The notes beneath the pieces were generated by a model. The model had not been told where the DNA came from. It saw only the letters and a program-made list of their open reading frames with translations, and did no database searches. From Marsupella aquatica (lineage: Eukaryota > Marchantiophyta): DNA of 64,000 nt. The stretch is from assembly GCA_973895155.1 (NCBI GenBank), contig OZ316893.1, positions 21,886,001 through 21,950,000 of the forward strand, in the 5' to 3' direction. Every line of letters starts with the position of its first letter. Position 1 is the stretch's first letter. A program made the translations under genes and the position numbers. This document shows, in pieces, positions 45,996 to 58,510 of this stretch.

Positions 45996-46092
45996 TTGCC
46001 ACCGGGAGATATATGGGCTGTGCTCAAAGTCGGAGATTTGACAGTTGAGTTAAAACATAGGGTTTATACGTGAGGGTTTTGCAAGACATTTC

Positions 46093-46098
46093 AATAAA
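46093..46098 (+). terminator. Poly(A) signal for eIF2B delta
   Basis: AATAAA occurs in CAATAAAATGC about 98 bp past the stop codon, a normal position for a plant polyadenylation signal. Confidence 0.6.
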
Positions 46099-47272
46099 AT
46101 GCTCGCAATTCTTTGTCCCTCTGTCCTCCTGGGTGACTGGAAACCCAGGCTTGTCTCAAAGATGACTCTGTCGATGTGTTCGTTTGTTTATCATGCTTAA
46201 TTGATATTCTTTCGCAGAAGTTTTTGCCTAGTCTTCCAAAACTTTCATTCTTCCCCAGATCTTATTGGCTATCCATACGTACATTCCAAATCCAGGATTT
46301 TGACCCGGGGACACTTCGTTCTAATCCATACGACTGCCAAAGTAAAGAATCCAGTCACTGACGTCGTGAACAGCTCTTGTTGAAAGAAGACAGCGAACAT
46401 CCTTCTCTTCAGGTGTTGAAGTTCCTCATTTCAAGACACTTCAGAATTTCTTGCACCCAGTAGTCCACAGTCTACCTGCCTAAGCTTAGCTGGTGGCAAG
46501 TACTCCGAGAGTTTGCCAGTACTCTACGAAACCCAGACAATTTAGAAAAAGATGTCACCTTCATGCCAAAATCTGTCTCTGTACAATGAATCTGCGCCCA
46601 AGGTTCCAATTCTCTTGCAGACACGCAAGCCCACAATGGTATTCTAAATTTCTAATGGACAACACTCATCTAGTGCAAGAGGAGAATGGAGTATGCAGTG
46701 GACGAGGAAGACCAGGGAAACAGTGGGGACAAGAATCGACCAACCACTTGGTCGAGGCTTAACGGACAAAAATGATGAAAAATTGCTTTACTAGACATTT
46801 TGAGAGTCGATCTACAGACACAGGGTACACGTCCACCTTTGTAAGAACCTTCCCCCAGTGAGCTTCCTCACACGAAATTGACGATTCCATGGGCAATAAA
46901 ATTCCATGGTAACCACAGAGAAGAACGTCTAGACGATGCACCACCTAGACAAGGTCCAAGGTTATCAAGATATTTCGAGATCAGGAAGTTTGGGTCTAAT
47001 CGTCGGCTGTCTGCATGAGTGCGCTGGTCACATCCTGAAAATGCATTCCTTATATCCATGGGATGGTGACAGTGCAGAACAGCTGAAATGATGAAGAGTA
47101 GCTTTAAAGTCCTAAGCGGTTGGCTACCAATGAAAGCTTCACAGGGCATACCATCAGGTGATAATCATGTGACCTGGTTGTAAATGTAAACCAACCGGCT
47201 CATTTATCTTCACAAGTCTTCGTTCTGTTTGGTCAGTCGTGCTGGAATCCTTCTTGTAAGACTCCATTCCTG
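46099..47272. other. Intergenic, between convergent genes
   Basis: This stretch contains the 3' flanks of eIF2B delta (+) and the helicase (-). The 89-codon frame at 46493-46762 has no recognised features. No repeats or RNA genes are seen. Confidence 0.45.
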
Positions 47273-50200
47273 TTACATGTCCTTACTTAACCCTTTCACA
47301 ACGTCAAAAGTCTCCTGATCGATTGGAACATTTGAACGAAGCTGTGCACCTTCTGCCGGCATTTGCTCTGCAGGTAATATGTACTCATTTGTGGGTGCAA
47401 TGTGACACTTCTTCCTGTGGCTGGAAAGGCTGCTTTCACCTTCAGGTTGTCCGTTCCCGTTCTCCACACAATCCCGACTTCTTTTTGTAGAAACGTCGCA
47501 GGGTTCCTTACCGTAACTGGAGAGTGGGCGTTGCAGGTCTCTCTTTGTCAGCATTTCCCCTGTGTGAGAGTCGGCTCTGACTTGAGCATCACCAGGAAAG
47601 TTCTTTACCCTCATACGGTTAAGGAGGTGTTTGTAACTATCTGCCATGCCCTGCTCATGTTTGGCATCCATATAGCAGCCCCGTCTGCGTGCATCTCTAA
47701 TAAGGACACTCCAGGTTCCCTCTCTTGCTGCAAGGGTGTCTGCGTGGCCAACAATCCATACACAGTACCTGTTCCAACCGTCCCCATATGCAGAAAGATC
47801 AAAAGATATTAGTTTCGCCATCAACAGAAAACGCTGTGTTTTTCTCTTGTGTATTGATGCAAAATATTGCATACCGAAGATGTTTTACATGCTTACAAGG
47901 TTTTACATAGTCTTACATATTATGCACATATCTTACATTCAACTGACATGGGTTACAGGTTATCAAATGTTTATCATGTTATAGAGCTTTCAATTGGGTT
48001 GAACCATGTATGCATTCAAAACGTGGATTATGAGCAAGCTTCGACTTTCGGAGTGGGGACTTAAAACGGGGGACTCCTGTTCTCCCATTGTGTATGAACC
48101 TGGCGCAAACTCCTGTAAAAGTCCTCTGGCAGCCAAAAGCTCCCGAAATACTAAAGGAGATGAGATCTTGCCTTCCTCGAGTAAGCGCAACATTGAGCCT
48201 CCGAGTGTCTGTCAGGAAACCGATTCGCCCAGAAGAGTTGGCACAAACAGTTGAGAACAAAATAACATCCCGTTCTCCACCCTGAAACCCATCAACAGTC
48301 TTGATCTCAACTCGCAAGTTTGGAAACAGCTTTGTCTGATCATCTAGCCGCTTGTTCAGAGCATCAACCTGAGCAGTATATGGTGTTATAATGCCAACAC
48401 TGACGTTCTGGAAACTGTGCTCTCCACATGCTGCCATCCATCCGACAAAACCTTACAAAGCTGAATCGAAATCGAAGGACAGTATCAATACAAAAGACAC
48501 TACAAGCATGGTGCCATAACCCTCTACACAAGAAGTGATCAAAATCATCTAAAATATCTTCAATACAAGTCTATAATTTGAAGCTCAAAACAATAACAGC
48601 TGCTGTTTCTGAAACTCAACAACGTAATTAAAGTGTAGTTTGAACAGATTGGAAGCTGTACATTGAAACAGAGACTATGAGGAGTCTCTCATTGTCTCAT
48701 TGCATGAACTGGGACCATATGACAAAGGTTAGAAGGAGATAAGTTGGGAACTCATCACTAGAACTAGGAAAACTTATAGATTCCATTGATGGTGAAACGA
48801 GAGACAAGAGCACGTGACAAGCAAGTTACCAGCTTGAAGCCTTGCCAGTAAGTACCAAAGGATCTGAACTTCGACAAAGTTTCTCTTACTTCTCCCAAAC
48901 TTTCCTGTGTCTTCCATGCCTTCGCTGGCATCTATGAACTTGTACGGCCCAAACAGCTCTTGGTATGCCTTTGCGTAATTCGGATCTTTTACATTCTCCG
49001 CGTCCAAGATAACGCCATTATAAAATTGCCTGTTGGGAAACATACTTATCTCGGGGTGCATTCTGTACTGAACGTTGAGCAGCTTACATGGATGACCAAC
49101 CTGCTGTAGTCTCTCAAACAGACTACGATCATACCCTCGGTCCTTAGCCAGCTGCATCATTATTCTTGTGTTAGATCGATGAACTGAATCGACTTCACAA
49201 GGCTCTTTGATGGCCAACACACAGTTCACAGATTGCCATTTCAGCTACAACAGATTCCCTAGGAAGTAACAACTGTGCTTGGCATGAAAAGATTGTGCAT
49301 CATCAGAAACATGAGAGCTCTTGTTATTTGTTAATGACAGTTAAAACCAATTGGTGACCACGCCTTGTCCCGTAAGGGACTTCATATTTTGTAAGTTTGG
49401 TTAGAAGGATGCACAGCCATTAGGCTTTCTAAGCTGAACCTCAACGCAAAAGCCGTCTAGAGAAATTTACAAACGGAGGCCAGGCAAGGGATCCCAAAAG
49501 GGACACCCCACCCCACCCCTCCCCTCCCGCGCGCACAAAGGGGATAACTCACCCTACTTCTCGTAAGGGGCATCTTGCTTTCCAAACGAATTAATTTCCA
49601 AAGTCCAAATTCTTAGATTACTGTGATGACAAATTTTATCCAAGTCATTCAACTTTTGAAAGTGGTGCAGAACCCACATCTGCTCAAAATTCAAGACCCC
49701 TTGTCCATCTGTAATCATTTGTCATAGACGAGGCTGAGAGATTCATACTTACCATACTCTGAACTGTAGCTGGCAGCTGCTTGTGGTCTCCAACAAGCAG
49801 TGCTTGGCCAAGTCCTTCAAGCTGGGTGACTATAGCTGTTTCGGCCTCCACAAGCTGTGAAGCCTCATCAATTACCAATGACCTGAAGCATCCTGAGCTC
49901 TGGACACTGGACCGCCCAGCTGAAGAGATGGTGCAGAACATAATACACGCATTCTTAAGACACAGTTTTTCAATCTGCTCTTCAGAAGGGATGATGTTCC
50001 AACCAAAAACCTCACTGCTCATGGAGTCGGTCAACGATTGCAGTAACTCATCTCTTGCTCTGGAGTACTCCGTGTCAGGTTCCCGGGAATCATTCTCGTA
50101 TGTCCCGGTCGACCTGGCCATCTCAGCGAACCACTCCCCACACTCCTGGTCTGTTAGAGTATGAAAAGCAGGTAAAGCTTCTAACAAACCCGCCGCTGCG

Positions 50201-53200
50201 TCACACGTAGCTTTTACATACTCGCTGAGGAAAGCAGGCAGCAATTTCTTGGGCAAGTCTGTACAAAGAAAGTATCCTGCAAGAATCAGCTGGCTACACC
50301 AGCCTATAATGTTGTTCCGCATGAATTTCAAAAACCCCTTGACGTATCTGGTATCACTTTCTGGCCGTGATGACCGACTATTCTCACTCTTCTCATATTG
50401 TGAGAGTGGAGACTTCAACAGCTCCAAGAGACTCTGATTACACTGCCGCCATCCTCTCGGTGGCTGAAGGGCATCATAAAGACGCTTCACCCTATGTGGG
50501 AGGTAGATACTGCTCAACCTCCCATCCACATCCAATCGTTCGTCATTCCCAACCAGCAAAGCGTCACCCATTGATAGGGAGTCTCTGGTAATCTTCTCAT
50601 CGACAATGAACGAGTGAAACTGTGAAGATCTAGCGTCACCGGACTGGAAAAAATCTGTAAATCTGTGAGCAACCTCACATATCGCTCGATTTGCAGGTGC
50701 ACACACGAGTGTGCGACAGTGCAAGCAAGTGATGATGGATAGAAAGGAGATTAGGGTGGTTGTTTTCCCAGTGCCTGTGATATTAGAGGGCAAAACATTA
50801 GCCGAATCCCACCAACGAATACAGATGAAGCACCCTTTGAAAGTCATCTTGAACAAACTACGAAGGAAAAACTAACAATAGACCCAGATGAAATCATCTA
50901 TTACCTGGAGGTCCTTGAATGAGGCGTACTCTGGGCTCTTCGTCGTACAGAAGAGCAAGGGCTGTGCTTTGGACGGCTTCAGTTTGAGCAGGATTCAAGT
51001 TTCTTTTTTTGCAGAAGGTTTGAATATTCTTTTCCAATACCGCCCTTGAGTCTTGGTCTATCCGTGGGCACAAATCGTCTTTGCCAAGAGATGGATGGAG
51101 CTCAGGCGAACTAAAACAACCACAATTCACCGCTCAGCATCCACGTTCTATATTATTTCCAGATCTGGCGAGAATGAGAAGCAAACATGGCTAGAACGGA
51201 GAAATGTTCATAAAAATTCCAACAATTCGTTCTGAGATAAACTACCAAGAATGAGTAGAGTCCTTTGCCTCAGCCCCTTATTCATTTCGGGTTCCTCTGC
51301 AGTCTTAAAGCTCAAGTCTGTCCCCCTCTCTAAGACTCGGGTTGTCAAGCCTGTACCAACTAGGCAAAATAGTCAGCTAGCTCAATTTCTAGTGTCATCA
51401 CTAACATTTCTGACTGATACTTTGTTGCATTTGTTGGAACTATTCACTAAGCATATCCTTCGTCCAGTGCCATTGTTTCAAGAGGACTCGTTCTTCTAGT
51501 CATTATCCAAGTTTGAGATATTTCTCCATCAACTTCACCTGAAACGGCAATAAAATAACAAGCCCAAGGCATGCCCAATCAAGCTGTTTACCTGGCATCC
51601 TGTGCACAATACATTGTCTCTCTGACAACCCGGAGCTTGTGGGCGGTTGTCAGCTCCGGGTTCAATGCATCCCAGATTCGCAGTCCAGTGGAAAGGCTGC
51701 CAAGGATAACAACATACCACTTGGCAACGCCTCCCGTCATTGCCCTGGCCAACTTGCCCGTGACTTCCTTCGGACAAAATGCAGTGACTTTCAGGAACGA
51801 CGGGACTTCCCTCAACCTGGACTGGGCTCTTGAAGTCAGCAGAGCCAAAGTGAAGCACTCTTCTCGTTTCATCAGATCATCAAAGGACCTGGGGAGGGAA
51901 GTGGCAAGCAGCACTAAGTCCCACTTCTTATGCTTCCATGGAGCAGTTGCTCCTTTGCCAGCCATGGAATTGACATAGTCTTGGTCAGTAGCCAGAAGAA
52001 ACTTTTTCAGCTGCAAGTTATCAAAGTCCTGTTGCTCCGGAATTTGAAGCTCATGGATGGAACATAGCAGTGCTGGGCGATGAGGAGCAAACTCCACTGT
52101 TTCGAGGCTCTTCTGCACAGAGGCCCTTGTGTCTTCCACCAATGGGTATTGAAATAACTTAAAGTATGCTTCTAGACTCTCGAAGGATAATGGAATCCCC
52201 TTCACCTGATAAACACCAACAAGCGAGAGGGATGATGAGATACAAGAGTGTGTTTTAGTTGACGCTGTTTCTATGTAATCTGTTGATTCTCTTTCTCATG
52301 AAATAGAAACACCTCGCAGTCCCATTAATCAAGGGCGCAAGTGTCGGGGTCTACAACGCATTTTGCATGATTAATGCAGACGTGGGTCAATTCATAAATG
52401 ATGGATCCACTCCCCCTTTCTATATGTACTCACGGCAATCCTTCAAAAGAACGAGTTAGGTCCTAAGCTTGGTTATAAGTCATTTCGATGAAGTAGTTTG
52501 CCTCAATCAAGTAGGTCATTCCCTAATTTCACGTCTTTCATCATTCTCTTCCTCATGGAATCCATTTCAAAGGAGACCTATATGAGTGAATTTCAAAATA
52601 GCAGTCTAAGATTAATCACCTCGAGCCGAACTTAATCACCTTGTCGAATTTTTAATCTGAGAAATCTTTGTGCATAGTGTGGTCCTGGTTGTACGACAAT
52701 TTTTCTTAATTCGTTGATACACCGTTCCTTAGCGGCTCTGTGACTCCATGTGCAACTATACATTGCACATCTGGCTTTCAGATAAATGGTAGCCCTGGTG
52801 AATCTTTCATTTATCTCTGGCTTCAAACAATTTCGAGCGCTGACAGCTAATCTATACATTTATCTTCCTTACCGCTCGTTCTGTCACCACGAAATCTAAA
52901 CTCATTATCTCGATTGTGTTCCTTCTTTCATCACCTTGCCATTCATTCATTAACCCGTTCGAAGCAATCAATGGCGAAAGAGTACCCAACAGCAACCACG
53001 CAGACAATTTGGAAGCACTGATGACGTTGCATCCATGAGGATCACTGGTGGACCAGACTTCACCTTGTCTCGATACATGTCCTCATTCTTGACATCATAG
53101 ATTGACCACCGAAGCGCCTGCGTCAGAAACGAGCCGCTTTGCTTGAACTCACTAGATTCCTCCGCGTGTTCTATCAGGCGCACCGAATTTGCATTCCCCT

Positions 53201-53540
53201 GCGGCCTGGACTTAAACTTGGGGTCATCGCATTCCACATTAGCAGGCCAGAGCCGGACAGGAATGCGCTTGCCCAATTGCTTGAACACCCACAGCCTACG
53301 GTTGTCCAGACTGTAGAGGCAGGAATTTGTTCTGTCAAACACCACTCGAATGTGCTCCAAATCCTCCACTTTCGAGTCCCCTCGTCTCAGCTTCTGGAGC
53401 GATTCTGTCAAGGTCAATTGGGGCCTGCCCTGAAAGTTGAATTCGATTGCGTCAGTGGAGAATCTGATGTCTGCTGGGTTCGTCCATATCACCTCCCCAA
53501 CAGTCCTCTCATTGAGCAGGACCGACTGTGTGTCTTCCAT
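47273..53540 (-). CDS. SEN1/UPF1-like superfamily 1 RNA/DNA helicase, plant type
   Basis: Seven exons on the minus strand (53540-53064, 52205-51592, 51110-50905, 50774-49753, 49151-48830, 48430-48172, 47768-47273) join in phase to give 1,131 residues. Motifs: I GPPGTGKTT (430-438), II DEAS (735-738), [11 protein letters not shown] (761-768), IV QYRMHPE (801-807), [12 protein letters not shown] (925-935) and [13 protein letters not shown] (957-967). The N-terminal region includes the [19 protein letters not shown] motif near 162, typical of the plant helicase subgroup with the IP-x2-F-x-S-x3-Y pattern. The segment between motifs I and II is long (about 300 residues), as in this subgroup. Relatives unwind RNA or RNA-DNA hybrids in termination and decay; the exact substrate here is inferred. 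The sixth intron is GC-AG (AAG/GCAAGA). The exon 1 donor is GTGAAG. Start: the first ATG in frame (53540); a GTG lies eight codons upstream. Confidence 0.92.
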
Positions 53541-54440
53541 CTGTTGTTTTCTCTGCCCGTCCACAGAGAGAGTCTCACCCCCATCCCCAGCGTAACATCG
53601 CAGCTCCCTCCCTACCTCCCTCTCTCGCTGACATCCCCAGTCTCATGACAGTCGCCCAGTTCTGCTCTTCAGCTGAACAAATGCTCAAAAGCGGGAACGA
53701 CGACGAGAAGAGGAACTTCGGGAGGGACAAGCGGGAGGAGGACCATCTCCAGCTGCTTCACATTGCAGCTCCCTCCTTCCCTCCTGCTCTGGCAGACAGT
53801 CACCCAGTTCTTCTCTTCAGCTGCTGCTGCTGCAGTGGAATTGTTGGAATGGTGTGACGAAAGCTCGACAATCATGAAGAGGAAACTTTTCAGGAGCCAC
53901 AAGTGGGTGCCCAGTTATTCTCTTCAGAGCCGGGCTTCAGAGTCCCAATGCCTCTGGTCAGCAGCGGCTGTGGAATTGGAATAATGTGAGGAGAGTGCTC
54001 CAACGCGGGAAGGACAAGTGGGGAGGAGGACCTTTCGGGATCAGGAAATGCTGTTCAACAGAAAAAGCTCGACATCGACGACATGAAGAGGAAAGGAACT
54101 TCAGGAGGCACAAGTGGGTGCCAGTGATTCTGTTTAGTGTCCCAATGAATGCTTCTCGTCAGCCCAGTTATTCTGTTTGGCGTCCCAATGCTTCTCGTCA
54201 GCTGCTGCCTGCTGTGGAATTGGAATTGGAAGTGGAATGATGTGAGGAGAGTGGGTAAATGCGCAAACGCGGGAAGGACAAGTGGGGAGGAGGAACTTTT
54301 GGGATCACGGCGCGCACACGCCTACAGTAGTCTACAGGAGGAGTACAGGAGTACAGGAGTACAGGAGTACAGGACTCTCTCCCGCATCGGTCAAAGTTTC
54401 TCAGTTTAATTAAGTACAGTCGAAATAATTGGGGTCCAGT
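53541..54440. repeat. Upstream region of the helicase built of diverged repeats
   Basis: Blocks such as GGGAAGGACAAGTGGGGAGGAGGA (at about 54008 and 54270; the related GGGACAAGCGGGAGGAGGAC at about 53724), AGGCACAAGTGGGTGCC (53900, 54106) and CAGCTGCTGC with TGTGGAATTGGAA (53820-54235) recur, so this is an imperfect tandem duplication with units of roughly 200-250 bp. A GTACAGGA pentuple run is at about 54335-54373. The helicase promoter must lie in or near it. Open frames in the region follow the repeats and are not called. Confidence 0.65.
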
Positions 54441-54599
54441 AACTAACTGCACATCAAAATATATATGTACTGTATGGCATCTCTCCATACCATGATAAAC
54501 AATATGATATATAATGTGTGTGGCATCTCTGCATACCATACCATACCATGATAAATAATAATATAATATGCTCTGTATGGCATCAAATAATGATAATGT

Positions 54600-54966
54600 G
54601 TGATGGCATAATTGCGGCTTGCATACAGTCGGCTATCTTTAAGCGCACACTCAATGAGCACTCACGCTCGATTACGCTCGATTAATGCAGGTCATCCTGT
54701 TCTTCCCTTTTTTTGACACCCATTCTGCTTTTCCTAAGACTCTAAGAGGACACAGGGGTAAAGTCATTCTACTAAACAAGAGTGCATAATTGCAGCTTGT
54801 ATATAGTCGGCTCTCTCTTACACTTGATTAATGCACGTCATCCTGTTATTCCCTTTTTCTTACACGAGATAAGCATATTGCAGCTTGTATATAGTCAGCT
54901 CTCTCTTACACTTGATTAATGCACGTCATCCTGTTCTTCCCTTTTTCTTACACGAGATAAGCATTT
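54600..54966 (+). repeat. 88-bp tandem repeat with a diverged third copy
   Basis: GCAGCTTGTATATAGTC begins units at 54792 and 54880. Each continues through CTTGATTAATGCACGTCATCC to CGAGATAAGCAT. A more diverged copy (GCGGCTTGCATACAGTCGGC) begins near 54613. The region before it, 54460-54600, is rich in CATACCATGATAA-type repeats. Confidence 0.85.
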
Positions 54967-55964
54967 TTTAAATGCCTTTTCTAAGCGAACACAAAGTTAC
55001 AATCATTTCACTAAATGATAACTTTATGAGTGCTTACCCTTGATAAGCGTATCTATGCCCTTATCGGTAAATGCACAAAATCATGAAATTGAATTTACAG
55101 ATAAACTCATGCCCATTCTTAGTAGAGTATAGAATGCGGCATGTATAAGTGCATTCTATGGTTACTGCAGTAAACGGTGCATAAGTGTGACATGTATAAG
55201 TGCATTATGTGGTTAAGTGCATAAGTGTGTTCTGTGGTTACATATATGCAGGCTGGCAATGTAAACCCCTAATACTGCAATGATTTCCTTTGCAAATGCA
55301 CCAAAAAAATTAAGCATCCTTCCAAAAGCAGCTGGCCACTTTTTCTTTAATTTCAGTGAAAATGAGGTGACTTTACACAGTCCATGGGGGATGGGCAGGG
55401 ATCCAGTCCTTCTCCATCCGATCTTCTTTTCCATCCAGGCTTCTTTTCTCTTATACAATCCACCATGCCTAATGCATTGCAATTTTTCTCTTTTTTTCAG
55501 GGCATTATTGGAGAAGAATGCAGTCAAGATTTGGATCAAGTCATTATGGAAGTACTCATATACTTTTATTAATATTAGGGAAAATAAATGTATTAAGCCG
55601 GGTATTAAGGCCATGTTGCCAGAACATTACAAGCAATAACAGCCCCTCAAAACTCAAGCTGAAACACTGGTTCTTTGTGCATTATATCCCACTATGCCCT
55701 TTAAATAGAACTTGATATAGAATTCATTCGGCAGAGAATGTTGATTATTTTCTAATGATATTATTATTTTCTCTATGAGAGTTTTCTTGTTGTGTTTTCA
55801 AACATTGGGAAATTAAGTAACAACTCTCTTAATTCACATAGATTTGTGTTTATCTTGACTTTTAACCATCTTTATGTTTAATAATAATATTATTTATACC
55901 TGGTGAGATAGTGCAATACTCACTCAGATTATCTAATATGACTCAAAAGTAAAAAGTATGCCTC
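54967..55964. other. AT-rich spacer, no gene recognised
   Basis: Short repeats of GTATAAGTGCATT lie at 55140-55240. The overlapping frames at 55213-55640 on both strands lack features. A copy of the CCCCTCAAAACT dispersed motif is at about 55625-55700. Confidence 0.4.
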
Positions 55965-56045
55965 CCGCATCATGGCTTGAATTGGAGACCTCTTACTCAC
56001 ACCAAATGACCTTAACCATTGTCCTAGATTTCAACTCTGCTACCC
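55965..56045 (-). mobile_element. tRNA-derived SINE-like fragment
   Basis: On the minus strand, TAGGACAATGGTTAAGG (A-box-like) is followed by GAGGTCTCCAATTCAAGCC (B-box-like) at the usual SINE spacing. The sequence is not a functional tRNA. Confidence 0.5.
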
Positions 56046-56212
56046 TCTTTATAAATGCTCATCATAATTATGTGCTATTTATTATTACCTTTTTGAGTCT
56101 CAACAAATGTAGCACACTACACTAGCCCCAACACTAGCTACATGGTGTTACCTTGTTTGAGAACCTGCTCAGGCTACTTTGTCTTATTGAGATTTGTTTT
56201 TATGTATCCCCT

Positions 56213-56226
56213 CCCCCCCCCCCCCC
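56213..56226 (+). repeat. C14 homopolymer
   Basis: An uninterrupted run of 14 C within a CT-rich stretch. The length may be uncertain because of sequencing. Confidence 0.9.
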
Positions 56227-56359
56227 TCTTATAGTATTTAATTATTTTTATTTTTCCAGACCCCATTTTCAGGTCTGTATTTGTTTTTTTAATCTTGGCA
56301 ACCCTTGTTAGAATATGTTGTAATTTTTCTTATGTTTAAGTTATATTAATTAACAGTTT

Positions 56360-56470
56360 TTTTAAAGGGGAATAGTCAAGTCGCAAGATTTGAAATACTA
56401 GACCCAAGACTAGACCTATGAATCTCAAATCAAGTGAGCTACCACACAGCCATGTCTCTCCAGGTATACC
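56360..56470 (-). mobile_element. SINE-like element, family member 1
   Basis: On the minus strand, GACATGGCTGTGTGGTAGCTCAC looks like a tRNA D-arm and A box, followed by CATAGGTCTAG. The block aligns with 60440-60545 in the same orientation, including the trailing TCCCCTTT. A shared family with a tRNA-like head is best explained as a SINE. Confidence 0.55.
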
Positions 56471-56564
56471 TAAACCCTAACCTATCTCTTCCCAAGAATG
56501 TGACAAAGCCAACTGATGGAGTGTGAGAAACAAACACTTAAAAATAATACAATCCTTCTTTGTA

Positions 56565-57640
56565 ACATACACAAACTTTTTACAGAAAAGGGCCAAACAA
56601 AGTACAAAAGAATAAACAAAAGAGGTCTCATCTTAACTATTACTCAGTTTCTTAAGAATATGGTTTTGAGTAACTTACTTGTCACAAACTAAAGTCATTA
56701 TGAGAGAAACATAAGAGGCCCACCACTCTTTTGAAAAGAGATTTTTAATCTTGTAGACGTTCAATAATAATGTACTAGAAAAATGACATGTGGGGAAAAA
56801 AGTGGGGCCAACACTTTTGTATGGCCATAAACAATGAGGAGAGGGCAGACTTACCAAGTGGCCCAAACCAATTTATTCTTGCTCTGTTTAAGGTGGTGCA
56901 AAAAAAATTGATCTTAATTCTCAAAAGGAATGATTAATTATTCGTCTCAACATGAAATCTTTTTGACCCAAAAACACTTTACTTTCTTTTGGGGGATTCA
57001 CAAACTTTTAGGTATCTTAAAGAATATATGTTTGCCCTTTTGTCTAGATACGATAATACTAAAGGCTTTTCTTTACCATTTGGGGAAGGACGTTTGAAGT
57101 TGGAGCAACCCTACATGTAATCCTTTTCAATGTTTTTTTAATAGTATCTTTATTGAGTCCCAACAAACGTGCACATCATTGTGCTACAGTATGCTGGCTA
57201 TTGGGGAACTACTGTACATGTAACGGCCAATCCACCTTTCATTCTTTTGTCTTATTTAGATTTTATGTTGTGTGTTTCTATCACAATATGTGACAGCAAT
57301 GTGCATCACTTGTATTATTCCGCCTCTAACTTATTTTGGGACCTCTCTTAATGTTTTTAATCTTGCCATCCCGGAGCTCTTCTTTCCCACTGCATTTAGA
57401 TTTCAATACAGTGCATTAAAGCCCTTCAGCAAATTTTATGGAATTTCTGCCAATGAAGAAAGACTCTATATCTGCTTGTGAATGAGAGACAAATGATATT
57501 TAGAACTGTGGACACCTGTTGTGTGAAGTTATCCTCTTATTTTTGCTTCCTAAGTTTATAGTTTTTATTGTGGTTACCTAAGGCAAGTGAAGATTTTCTG
57601 TACCTCTTATGTGCACAGGTTTTGATTGATATGAGTGTCA
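56565..57640. other. Spacer with a LINE-tail-like repeat at its start
   Basis: 56565-56630 matches 35148-35215. The rest is AT-rich with no supported gene. A frame at 57272-57481 (+) has no recognised domain. Confidence 0.45.
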
Positions 57641-57669
57641 ATACAGCATGTTCATGTTTTTCTTGTAGC

Positions 57670-58510
57670 TATGTGTGAATGACAATAGCATAGTATTGAG
57701 CACATGCCAAATAAATGTACATTTCACACAATGGCGAAGAAAGGTACAAGTGCACAAGTCTTGAAAAGTTGTGCACGTAAGGTGCAAATTCTCACTTGCC
57801 CTAATGACACTCAATCAAACATTGTGCACATAATTTACACAAGATATTCTCTTGCCTTAGGTAATGACAATAAAAACCATAAGCTTAGCAAATGAAAATA
57901 TGAGTAGGACTAAGGCAGAAGGTGTCCATGTCCCAAAGTATCAATGTTCTCTCTCATTCACTACAATTAATTGGGAGATATTCCATACAATTTACTAAAT
58001 GGGGTGGATGCACTGTATTGAAAACTAAATGTAGTAGGAAAGGAGAGATCTAGATAACAAGATAAACAATATTTAGAAGGGTGACAAACTAATTTAATAA
58101 CTAAATTTTACAAATGATCAAAATGAAGTCCTGATAGACCTCCCTCTAGGTTTGTCAAAATGCTCCCATATATTTTTGTAACTCTCCACCACATTGTACT
58201 CACAATGTGATAGAGAATATTCTCAATTAGTCTATCCCAATTATATAGTTTTTGTCTACGGGTCCATGGGAGCATCATTTTCTACAAATGATGCACCTTG
58301 AAATACAAATATATGACAAACGAGCATTAGTAAGACAAAATACTGAAAAGTATATTAGCCATTTAATGTGTCAAAATTTAGCTTCTCATAGGGCAAGTGA
58401 GAATTTGTACCTTATGTTTAAATGTTTTCAATGCTTGCACACTTGTACTTTTTCTCTTCATTATGTGGAATGTAATTTCCTTTGGCATGTGCAATACTTT
58501 TACTCTTGTA
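57670..58510. mobile_element. Foldback (long inverted repeat) element
   Basis: The left arm 57670-57815 and the right arm 58375-58510 are inverted copies. The left reads GCACATGCCAAATAAATGTACATT to AAATTCTCACTTGCCCTA. The reverse complement of the right reads GCACATGCCAAAGGAAATTACATT to the same CACTTGCCCTA. The arms flank about 560 bp of AT-rich DNA without coding capacity. A related non-foldback copy is at 17511-17680. Target duplications were not resolved. Confidence 0.75.

Noticed and set aside
46493-46762. 89-codon frame between eIF2B delta and the helicase
   Set aside because: Located in convergent 3' flanks, no recognisable features.
47402-47812. 136-codon plus frame
   Set aside because: Antisense shadow of the last helicase exon.
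52632-52859. 75-codon minus frame within intron 1 of the helicase
   Set aside because: Splicing from 53064 to 52205 is phase-perfect and matches the family. This frame would break it.
53528-54240. Overlapping plus frames upstream of the helicase
   Set aside because: They follow the diverged repeats, and the similar peptides come from repeated DNA.
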